Positions 33,702 through 43,144 of a stretch of DNA of 64,000 nt are shown here, one piece after another. The stretch is from Aphrocallistes beatrix (Eukaryota > Porifera > Hexactinellida > Sceptrulophora > Aphrocallistidae). Both the position numbers and the translations under genes were made by a program. The notes under the pieces are model-generated. The model saw only the letters and a program-made list of their open reading frames with translations. It did no database searches and was not told the DNA's origin. The stretch is taken from the NCBI GenBank assembly GCA_963281255.1, contig OY725492.1, positions 5,149,571-5,213,570 on the forward strand. Reading direction: 5' to 3'. Numbering within the stretch: position 1 is the stretch's first letter; each line of letters starts with the position of its first letter.

Positions 33702-34427
33702 ATCTGAAGATTGTAAATTCCCGTCAGATTTTGTTTATATATATGTGTGTTAACCAATTGTTCTACTCTTCTTCTAAGCATAGCATCCTATAGGTCAGGT
33801 AGAATATCTTTATAATCCTTACAAACCATTCTTATATTTTGCATTCAGTATTCCTACGCATTATCTTTCATCAAGCCTACTTGACATAAGATAGCTTTGT
33901 ACATCATCAGTGTAGTCTAAGGGATAGATTGCTTGTATTACTGAAGTACAAACATATTATGGCAAACTCCTTGGTAGAAACACCATACATAATTGAAGCA
34001 AAGAATGCTATTCACTACACTCCAGTAGATAGTTAGTCATCTGCTGGTTTCTACTCTGTCAGACATTCCTTATCTTCAGTAGATCCTTAATCATAATTCT
34101 GTAATTCATTCGGATTATCTTGAATGATCTTCCAACCAATAAATTTCTTCCTATTCGATCATGTGATGTTTGAATAATCGAGTTAATCTTTTGGACAACC
34201 CTAACAATTGCATTATGTTAAGACATTGTTACAGATGTCCATTAAGGAATTTGAATGATCTGCTGTATACAAAGTTTGACAAATATCAACATCGGTCAAA
34301 GTCTCCGATATCGATACGATATATCGGGAAAATGGTCGATATCAATATTTATCGCAATATTTTAGAAAATATCTAAAATATAAAATATCGATATTTCTGT
34401 TTTTCCGAAGGATCAGTATTAAACAGT

Positions 34428-34780
34428 ATCAGTATTCTACCTCTATCTTCCAAATATAGCATCACAGATCTCAGGTATAATCTTTTTCTCCTTTCAAATC
34501 ATTATTCCTATATTTTACATCCAGTATTTCTACTCATGAATATTGTATCTGGTCAGCTTGAAATATAATTGAAACATCAGTCCTGCCTATGAAGTAGATT
34601 ATTGTGTTACTGAGGTAGAGGCTTAGCATGGCATAGTAGTAGAAACACCAACATAATTGAACCAAAGAATGCTATTCACTACTCTCCAGTAGATAGTTAG
34701 TCATCTGCTGGTTTCTACTCTGTCCAGACATTCCTTAACAGTATATTCTTAATCATAATTCTGTATCTAGCATATTTTTC
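34428..34780. promoter_or_regulatory. Orphan upstream region without its gene
   Basis: It matches the regions upstream of copies 11 and 20 (ATTCTACCTCTATCTTCC, AATATAGCATC, TTTCTACTCTGTC), including the TCTAC/GTAGA words. The TATA box and coding part that should follow toward 34.2 kb are replaced by unrelated sequence rich in ATCGATA words (34290-34400). Confidence 0.5.
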
Positions 34781-34916
34781 AAAATTTGTCAAATGGTGTG
34801 AAAATATGTACTAGATATGTACATGTACAAATATACAGATTATATTTTTATTGCAATACGACGTACACCATAATAAAATTGAGAAATCTATATAAGTTAT
34901 TGCATCGCAGGAATAA

Positions 34917-35130
34917 TGCTGCGCAAGTAGGCGAAGCGCACTTGTATATATATATATATCCTTACTATTAAAACTCGATTAATGTCTATATATGTCTATA
35001 TATATATAACGAATTGATTGAAGAAACTGACAGGCACAGAAAGCTGATTTTTGTCGTGCGGGAGTCTTTTGGCTATGGCTCCACTTAGTTGTGAGTTCAG
35101 AGTAAAATGTCGACTCATCATGGAATTATG
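34917..35130 (+). mobile_element. Helitron-like fragments (3' tip, then 5' part F)
   Basis: 34917-34943 is a lone 3' tip (GCGCAAGTAGGCGAAGCGCA, CTTG). After a short TA run a new 5' end, TCCTTACTATTAAAACTCG, starts at 34959 and breaks off at about 35130. Confidence 0.65.
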
Positions 35131-35153
35131 GTATATTAAATTATGCTGGTAAA

Positions 35154-35526
35154 TTAAAACAATTTTATTGGTTGGTCACTACATTGAAAATATAAACATA
35201 GAGAGTATTCTAACTTGTATATGTTCATTGAGTTAGATAAATCCCTATTAATCAATAAAATCAATGCCAAATGTAATGTAAAATCCCAGGATTCTGATTG
35301 GCTAATACATTTAACACTTTTTGTTGGAAAAGTATGAGAATATTTCAGAATTTGCACCCAGGTTCAAATATCCACCATAGAAGGAATATATGTTCCAAAT
35401 TTGGTGCAATTTAGCCTAATCGAATTTCCAGGAGCGAGCAGACAGACGGACACGTTGATCATGACATAAGGCATCTCTTATACTAGGAGCTACACTAAAC
35501 AATCCTAGCGTTTGAATATATAGGAT
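35154..35526 (-). repeat. Dispersed repeat joined to Helitron-like element G
   Basis: Copy of the GGACCCAGG-core repeat. Its minus-strand 5' end reads TCCTATATATTCAAACGC, TAGGATT and lies 2 bases from the 3' end of element G, a head-to-tail junction. Confidence 0.55.
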
Positions 35527-35527
35527 G

Positions 35528-36049
35528 CAAGCGCGCTTCGCTTGCTTGCGCTGCGCGGCTGGCGGACACTTGGTGTCCGCCGGAGGTTTCCTTCGGTCGC
35601 CTGGGATCACATTGGGTAATTATAACGGGGATAGTATCTCTAAATTTGTCTGTCCTACTGTGATAATCGAAATCACTCGAAAAATCACCAAATTTGTAAA
35701 TTTTATAATTTTTGATACGTAATGATGACGTCATAACAAAGTGATGAGTCATCATTTTTTGATGAGAGTTGCATCATATGTGAAACATGTTAGTATACAG
35801 ATTGTATTAAAATTTCAGCCTTCTATCTACCATAATGGCTGAGTTATGCTCGAATAACTCTGTTGCTTAACTTTTAAAAATGTGACAATGACGTCATAAT
35901 TCCATGATGAGTCGACATTTTGCTCTGAGCTCAGAACTTACTGGAGCCATAGCCAAAAGACTCCCGCATGCCAAAAATTAGCTTTCTATGACCGGCAGTT
36001 TCTTCAATCAATTCGTTACAGAGATATATAGATATAGATATACTATATA
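35528..36049 (-). mobile_element. Helitron-like element G
   Basis: Minus orientation, 3' hairpin end at 35528. The 5' end stops in the TA run, where element H begins, so G is 5'-truncated or was entered by H. Confidence 0.75.
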
Positions 36050-37155
36050 CAAGCGCGCTTCGCTTGCTTGCGCTGCGCGGCTGGCGGACACTTTGTGTCC
36101 GCCGGAGGCTCCCTTCGGTCGCCTGGAGGTCACAATGGTTAATTATAAGGGAGATAACATCTCTAATTACGTCTGTCCTACTGTGATAACCGACATCGCA
36201 CGAAAAATGACCAAACTTGTCAATTTGTAAAATTTTGATGAGTAATGATGACGTCATAGCAAAGTGATGAGTCATCATTTTTTGATGATAGTTGCATCAT
36301 ATGTGAGGTATGTTAGTATACATATTCTATTAAAATTTCAGCCTTCTATCTCCTATAATGGCTGAGTTATGCCCGAATAACTGTGTTGCTTAACTTTTAA
36401 AAAGGTGACAATGACGTCATAATTCCATGATGAGTCGACATTTTGCTCTGAGCTCAGTACTTACTGGAGCCATAGCCAAAAGACTCCCACATGCCAAAAA
36501 TCAGCTTTCTGCACCCGGCAGTTTCTTCAATCAATTCGTTACAGATATATATATATACATATATATATCCTTACTATTAAAACTCGATGATTGTATATAT
36601 ATATATATATATATATCTGTAACGAATTGATTGAAGAAACTGCCGGGCGCAGAAGGCTGATTTTTGGCATGTGGGAGTCTTTTGGCTATGGCTCCAGTAA
36701 GTTCTGAGTTCAGAGCAAAATGTCGACTCATCATGGAATTATGACGTCATTGTCACATTTTTAAAAGTTAAGCAACACAGTTATTCGGGCATAACTCAGC
36801 CATTATAGGAGATAGAAGGCTGAAATTTTAATAGAATCTGTATACTAACATACCTCACATATGATGCGACTTTCATCAAAAAATGATGACTCATCACTTT
36901 GTTATGACGTCATCATTACTCATCTAAATTTTAAAAATTGATAAATTTAGTGCTTTTTCGTGCAATATAGATTATAACAGTTGGACAGACGTATTTAGAG
37001 ATGTTATCTCCCTTATATTTAACCAATGTGACCCCAGGCGACCGAAGGGAGCCTCCGGCGGACACAAAGTGTCCGCCAGCCGCGCAGCGCAAGCAAGCGA
37101 AGCGCGCTTGTAAATAAATAAATATACATTAATCGAGTTTTAATAGTACTAAGGA
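36050..37155 (-). mobile_element. Helitron-like element H, split by element I
   Basis: The 3' end is at 36050 and the body runs to 36567. After inserted element I, the 5' end continues at 37111-37155 and ends, read on the minus strand, A|TCCTTAGTACTATTAAAAC. Confidence 0.75.
36568..37110 (+). mobile_element. Helitron-like element I, complete, nested in H
   Basis: 543 bp, from A|TCCTTACTATTAAAACTCG to GCGCGCTTG|T, inserted in the TA-rich part of H in opposite orientation. Confidence 0.8.
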
Positions 37156-37565
37156 TGCTATGTTCTAATTAATACGAGTATATTGATATTCTAATTGGAA
37201 ACTGTGATATTATTCGAGTTTTAATTGGAAACAAGCTTATTACTTAGTAAAACCATCCTAACACTGAGAAATTGTCGTGTGTTTATAACAGCTTTAAATT
37301 GCTCTCAAACAAATTTAAAGCTCTCATTAGCATGCCAATTTTTGGATTCTTGCAAGAATGAGAGCATTTTTATCGTACTGAAAATTAGAAAGAAAATACG
37401 CAATTAAATAGACAATAACAAATGATGATGTCAAAATCTATCTGACAGAAGAAGCGCCCGCCAATTGTAAAGAATTATTAAACAGTGTTGACTGTATTTG
37501 GTAATTAAACATACAACACAACGAATAATACAAACTACATTTCAAACATAAAACATTTAAATCAG

Positions 37566-37566
<1 letters not shown>

Positions 37567-37626
<60 letters not shown>

Positions 37627-37639
37627 ATTGTTGTTGTTG
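37567..37639. repeat. (GTT)n microsatellite
   Basis: About 24 triplets with one GTT-to-ATT change. Shorter homologs stand at the same place after copies 7 (13888-13917) and 13 (28204-28229). On the minus strand it reads as poly-Asn, but it lies after the family stop codons. Confidence 0.9.
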
Positions 37640-37692
37640 CTTTTAAATGTTACATAGATCTGGCATATCTGGAAATACATTCCATGGATCTT

Positions 37693-38457
37693 TTAGAATC
37701 TCATCGAATCAGCTGTTTCAGAAAGAATATTGTTCTCAACACATTCACTGAAAGTTGGTTGTGCAAACGCCTCTTGGTTGTACAGATTCCTTGGATGTGC
37801 AAACGCCTCTTGGTTGTGCAGATACCTTGGATGTGCAAACGCCTCTTGGTTGTACATATTCCTTGGATGTGCAAACGCCTCTTGGTTGTACAGATACCTT
37901 GGATGTGCAAACGCCTCTTGGTTGTACATATTCCTTGGATGTGCAAACGCCTCTTGGTTGTGCAGATACCTTGGATGTGCAAACGCCTCTTGGTTGTACA
38001 GATTCCTTGGTTGTGTAAACAACTCTCCAGGATTGGGCTGTAATGTACTCTCTGATGCTTCAACACTTGTTTCAGTTTGACGCATATTAACCAAGGTTCG
38101 ACTTTGCTTTTGAGTTTTGATGTTTGATGCACTCTTGTCTTGTCTCGGAAGTTTCTTTGTTTTACGTTTTGAGTCGTGTTTCCTCTTCCACTTACGTTTA
38201 TTGAAACGATTAATCTCATCTTGAAATGCATTCTCTGGGATGGAGATGAATGATTGCTTCCTTAAATTGTTGAATTCTCTTTGCTGTATCCTAGTATCTA
38301 GTCTTCCATACACAGAGAAATCTATATTTAGCTCTGACAGACCGGAGTACCTTACAAATGAATGGTATTTTTCCAGAAATTTATCAGCATATGCATTATC
38401 TAGAATATTACCTCTAATTTTTCTAACATCGCTATTTTTGTATTGTGAAGTCTTCAT
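37693..38457 (-). CDS. FNKR-family protein, copy 17 (C-type, 12-residue repeats expanded)
   Basis: 254 residues, start MKTSQYKNSDVRKI. Core: LNIDFSVYGRL, EFNNLRKQSF, SIPENAF, NRFNKRKWKRKHDSK. Then the C-type linker (LPRQDKSASNIKTQ, VNMRQTET) and seven copies of a 12-residue unit, NQEAFAHPR(Y/N)(L/M)(Y/H), at about residues 148-231, with units alternating RYL and RN(L/M). Copies 7 and 13 have two to three units. The 36-bp DNA unit keeps several frames open on both strands. The end SMRF comes from a frame change; the ancestral ending NVFPDM lies just behind in another frame. A short TATA-like sequence is about 40 bases upstream and a TCTAC cluster lies beyond. Confidence 0.75.
   Translation of the reverse strand: MKTSQYKNSDVRKIRGNILDNAYADKFLEKYHSFVRYSGLSELNIDFSVYGRLDTRIQQREFNNLRKQSFISIPENAFQDEINRFNKRKWKRKHDSKRKTKKLPRQDKSASNIKTQKQSRTLVNMRQTETSVEASESTLQPNPGELFTQPRNLYNQEAFAHPRYLHNQEAFAHPRNMYNQEAFAHPRYLYNQEAFAHPRNMYNQEAFAHPRYLHNQEAFAHPRNLYNQEAFAQPTFSECVENNILSETADSMRF
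37763..38014. repeat. 36-bp coding tandem repeat, 7 units
   Basis: The unit begins GCAAACGCCTCTTGGTTGTA on the plus strand. Two sub-versions alternate, so the last expansion probably copied 72-bp blocks. Confidence 0.9.
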
Positions 38458-38504
38458 GCTGATTGTAAATTCCCTTTAGTATTTGCTTTATTTATAGTAA
38501 TACG

Positions 38505-38865
38505 TGTTGTTCTACTCATATCTCTAAAAATAGCATCTAAATTGTTCTACTCCTAATTTTTCTACCCCTATCTTCTAAATATAGCATCTATAGATCTGGT
38601 AGAATCTCTTTCTCCTTACAAATTACTCTTATATTTTACTACTTTCTACTGTAGGAATATCGTATCTAGCAAACCTAATATCTTTGAAATAGTGTGGAGT
38701 AGATTGCTTGTATTACTGAAGTACAAACATATTATAGCGAACTCTTTGGTAGAAACACCAACATAATTGAACCAAAGAATGCTATTCACTACACTCCAGT
38801 AGATAGTTAGTCATCTGCTGGTTTCTACTCTGTCAGACATTCCTTAACTTTAGTAGATCCTTAAT
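38505..38865. promoter_or_regulatory. Cluster of TCTAC/GTAGA words upstream of copy 17
   Basis: About ten TCTAC or GTAGA words in 360 bases, paralogous to the cluster before copy 11 but with words at some new places. Confidence 0.35.
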
Positions 38866-41800
38866 CATTATTCTAAGCACATAATTCATTCGTATTATCT
38901 TATCCAACAAATTTCTTCATATTGGTGTTATGAGAGGTTTGGATAATCGAGTATGTAATTTCCAATAACATTCATTGGTCATCTATCATTGTATTTATTT
39001 TTTGAACAACCTTAACAATTGCATTATTTCTAATCATTGTTTCTGGTGTCCTACGAGGATAACTTGAATGATCTGCTGTGTATTTGTACCACAGTTAACC
39101 ATACTGCATATATCATATTCAAGATAAATATCATTTTCAATGTAACTAAGCTTTCTTTAGCTACAAGTATTTTAGCTATTTCTAGCAATTCAGCTTGCAG
39201 AATTTCAAATCTTTAATTTATTTGGCTAAGTGTAATGTCAAAATTATTTAGCTCTATCAAATCTATCAATATAAAGACAAATATTCGATTTATTTCGAGA
39301 AACAGTATTTCCATGGAATGATTTTGAATGTAATGCTTGTAATTGCCTAATCATGCACCCAATCTCTCTTTTCCATTAGATAGCACATCCCATTAATATT
39401 CCAATTTATACATCTTCAGTGAACTGGATTGTTAGGTTATTTCCCTTACTAAAGCCACTCAACTACCAGTTAGTATTATATTATACCCTTGAAACTTGAG
39501 TATAATAATAGTATGTCTTAATGAGTACAAAATTATAATGTATTTTTGCTTGATACTGAATTTCTTAACTATTTTGTTTGTTGCTAAATCTAAGTTTCCA
39601 AATTTGTAACTGATAAATCCGGAGATAGAAGCACGGAACTTTTTTTACTAGTCAGGGAGCTTTTCTGTATTTTCATTCTAGTGCAGTGTCTAGATACGAG
39701 AAACCCTTATGGCATGTAGGGTCCGTCCGTCCTGCTCATTCCTGGAAATTCTATTGAAACAAATTGCTTCAGATTTGGATCATATATTATCAATAAAGAG
39801 GATATTTGAACTAACTGCAAGCATCGATACAAATTTCTAAAAACCATTTTCTCCTTAATTCGGATTAAAAAGCTGCTCTTCATAGATGATTTTATTGGTA
39901 CCTTGTGATTATGTTGGATTTTTAAAATATCAAATTTTCTCCATGTCAACAAATCAGATTTCAAGTTTGGGGGTCAGTGTGATTAATTTAATGCATAGAG
40001 TTAGGTTTAATCCTTATTGGTCAATAATATCAAAGCAAACTACACGCCGATCATTACATACGGTATCTCCTATTCTAGGAGCTGCACTAAAGAAACATAT
40101 TAATGGTGAGCTGAATATAATATTCTAGAAATAGTGACTTTCTACCATTTTGCTTTCTATTTTTATTTCTATAATTTACCATGATATTTACCATCATTAG
40201 CTAGCAATATTAATAGATTATCAGTAGACAGACTGATGTTGCAGTTTCTAACGATAACTGTGACTTGGTTATAAGTCACATGCGTTTAATGCATGCCCAC
40301 TACCCAGGAATTGCTCCGTTTCCTAATCTTAAGCAAATAAAACGTAATAACATTCCAAAAATAATACTATTTTAATTCATGTTGATATTTACATTGTATG
40401 GATCTGGAATTACAAGCATGGAAGATATGGATTTTCATCATACATTGGAGTGGTAGTCAGAGAAACCACTGTCTCAAAAAGGATAAAATTTCCAGCAGAA
40501 TCTAAATAATTATATTAGAGTAGAATGCATAATATATGTGCCATACGAAACGACGCACGCAACCAAACATTGGTAGAACATTGAATCACATTTCTACTCA
40601 GTTCATATGTTAATTAACTATACTTCTATATATCTGCTCAACCATTCCTCAGTAGATAATGAAAATGCTAGTATCACTTCCAGACTATCATATTCCTCTT
40701 GATTATCTAAACCCTCACATACCCTTCAGTGGTAATATTGTCGAGACGGGTCTAGCACGTTTGCGTACAATTTTATCATTCACAGTTAAATATGCTAATA
40801 TAGGCCTATGAAAAAATGATGCCACTAACTTTAAAATTCCTTTTTCATTATTGATAAACTTTTTTGTTTTCTTTGAATCTTCACCTTGTATGAACTTCAT
40901 CTGTTTTAACTCAACGTTACCCTGTTTTGAGGCAATCTATGAATTTCCAGATTGTAGGGTGATGGCATCCACATGTGCTTTGAAATCCCCGATGCCATGC
41001 TTCTACTAAATTGGTAGTTCTCGGCAATTATTGTGCAACAAGATGATAACTGTTCCAAAGGTTAATCGGGTAGAGTGGTGCATTCCTTTCCCCATTCAAA
41101 TTTCGCAATCCTATATAATTTTCCTCAAAGTATATGCAAAGATTGTATGCATATCCATCATGTGATAATTTGTCAGTACACTTCTCAGATTTGGTAAATC
41201 TGACTGATGAATAAATATCGGTAGCAACTTTATGTGAAATAAAGTAGGAATGTGGCGCCTTGTTCGGAAAGGTTGGAAACCCTGATCTAAAACTCGGATT
41301 TGAGCTAAAATATTAGGATCATTACCATCAAAGCAAACTAGGTAGAATCTACCTTTTATCTCACATTTATCTCAGGTAGAAACTACATTTCTTAGAAAGT
41401 TTCTTTGTTCTCATTATCTATCTTTTTCTACCCTTCATCTTTCTACTCATTTTTGTCACAAAGTAATTAAATATTGTGTAATGTCCATTATCATCAAATT
41501 ACAGTCAATATTGGTATGTATTATCGTATACTATGAGTTTAGGAATTTTAACTGTAGAAACCAACTGTTAAATACACCTTCCCTCGGATGGGTCTCTTCA
41601 TCTTTCCAAACAGCCAATAGTCGCTGGGAGCTAGGTCTGGACTATACGGAGGATGAGAGGAGCATTCGAATCCTAGGTCCCCCGTTACAATACGGTCCAA
41701 AAAGTCTTCCTCTGCCTTGTATCTTGACAGTAATTCTCTAATAACTCTGACCCTTTCGCGTTTTTGTTCTTTTGTAAGTTTTGGGGCCCAACGAGCAGTT

Positions 41801-42410
41801 AACATCGACATTCCCAGATCCTCAGTGATAATCGAATGTATTGTTGATTTTGATACACCTACCCTCTCTTCTGACTCTCACAAGATAATTCGTCTGTCCC
41901 CGTCCAAAATTGTCTGGACCCTCTCGATATTTCTGCTTGTTTTTGAGGGAGTCGGACGACCTGGACGAGTGTCATCATTGAGGTCTTCATCGCCATTATC
42001 AAAACGTTCGATCCATCTATATATGGTGGATTTCGAAGGACATTCGTCACCGAAAAATATCCTGCATTTCACGAAGAATGTACGAGCCAGTCTTCCCTTT
42101 TTTCCACAGGTACTAAATTATTTGTCATTTTCCTTTGCTAGAATCCATGAGTTGAAAAGGTACCCTCTACAAAAATGAAACTGTATCCTGAAGAATACAG
42201 TTCCTAGGGTAAAGACAATATTAAATAGAAGAGTTAGCCAATCAAGTTAGGCTTGTAATCTGATATTAAGCTTAGAGCTGTAATGACTAGAATCTGAAAT
42301 CGATAAATTATTATTATTATTTATTGTACAACCCTTGTAATATTGATCGATAATATTCTCAAGGAGTGATTAATTAAACAAATACATGCAATATCAACAA
42401 GAAAATGTAC
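38860..42410. repeat. Intergenic duplication unit T2
   Basis: Partner of T1 (22400-26770). It lacks the decamer array and the internal 450-bp duplication and includes the second mariner relic. No independent gene is seen. Confidence 0.75.
41548..42141 (-). pseudogene. Mariner transposase relic with internal deletion (in T2)
   Basis: Nearly identical to 25917-26510, with the same deletion of the part holding the middle catalytic Asp and the same frame breaks. It was therefore dead before the T1/T2 duplication. Confidence 0.85.
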
Positions 42411-42414
42411 ATTT

Positions 42415-43101
42415 TTATGAATAATTATGACTACTTATATAAGAAGGGTACAGATGATCTAAACTATATACTGTTCTATCTGTTTCTAGAACACCTTCAA
42501 ACTCATTGTTTTGTACAGAGTAGGTTAGTTCTTCCTCTGTTAGCTGACTATTGTAGTCATTGGTATGATATGTCTGTCCTGATGATGAACTGGGAAGCAT
42601 TTGGGGATACTCAGTCGATGCTAATATTACATTAGGTATTTGGTCTAAAGGGAAGTTGCATCTAACTGGAAAATATTCTGTATTTGTTTGTTTTTTGATA
42701 TCTGATCCATCACATTCCATTGTAGCTGCTTGTAGGTAAGGAGAGCTATCACGTGCTTGTTGATAATGAAGAATTGGTTTTAGTGAAGAATGTTTTGGTT
42801 TCTTTGGTTTCGGTTTTGAGTCGTGTTTCCTCTTCCACTTACGTTTATTGAAACGATTAATCACAAGTTGAAATGCATTCTCTGGGATGGAGATGAATGA
42901 TTGCTTCCTTAAATTGTTGAATTCTCTTTGCTGTATCATATCTAGTCTTCCATACACAGAGAAATCTATTTTTAGCTCTGACAGACCGGTGTACTTTACA
43001 AATGATTGGTATTTTTCCAGAAATTTGGCAGCATATGTATTGTCTAGAATTTCAACTTCAAATTTTCTAACATCGTTACGTTGGTACTGTGAAGTGGTCA
43101 T
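42415..43101 (-). CDS. FNKR-family protein, copy 18 (D-type tail)
   Basis: 228 residues, start MTTSQYQRNDVRKFEVEI. Core: LKIDFSVYGRL, EFNNLRKQSF, SIPENAF, NRFNKRKWKRKHDSK. Tail as in copy 12 from SPYLQAATMECDG onward (QIPNVILASTEYPQML, LTEEELTYSVQNNEF, YISSHNYS). The front 30 residues differ from those of copy 12 and match the copy 9/17 style. TTTTATAT-type TATA is about 35 bases upstream, with eleven TCTAC/GTAGA words in the next 360 bases. Confidence 0.8.
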   Translation of the reverse strand: MTTSQYQRNDVRKFEVEILDNTYAAKFLEKYQSFVKYTGLSELKIDFSVYGRLDMIQQREFNNLRKQSFISIPENAFQLVINRFNKRKWKRKHDSKPKPKKPKHSSLKPILHYQQARDSSPYLQAATMECDGSDIKKQTNTEYFPVRCNFPLDQIPNVILASTEYPQMLPSSSSGQTYHTNDYNSQLTEEELTYSVQNNEFEGVLETDRTVYSLDHLYPSYISSHNYS

Positions 43102-43144
43102 TTCTGATTGTAAATTCCCGCCAGTTTTTTTCTTTTTATATCGT

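Larger units (their letters stand above)
27260..34170. repeat. Segmental duplication S2 (partner S1 at ~12960-20390)
   Basis: About 7 kb in the same order: front of copy 6/12, hairpin, copy 7/13, half-hairpin, Helitron-like D/E, copy 8/14, broken copy 9/15, hairpin, dispersed repeat, copy 10/16. The two copies differ by scattered substitutions and small indels; only S1 has Helitron-like element C. Identity looks to be well above 90% by eye. Confidence 0.85.

Noticed and set aside
37438..37680. Minus-strand frame with a long poly-Asn run (also at 13763-13957 and 28079-28270)
   Set aside because: It lies after the stop codon of the C-type genes, is created by a (GTT)n microsatellite and partly represents the lost ancestral ending NVFPDM in another frame.
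37684..38080. Long plus-strand frames over the 36-bp repeat
   Set aside because: They are by-products of a repeat unit divisible by three without stops; the minus-strand frame carries the FNKR core and is the real gene.
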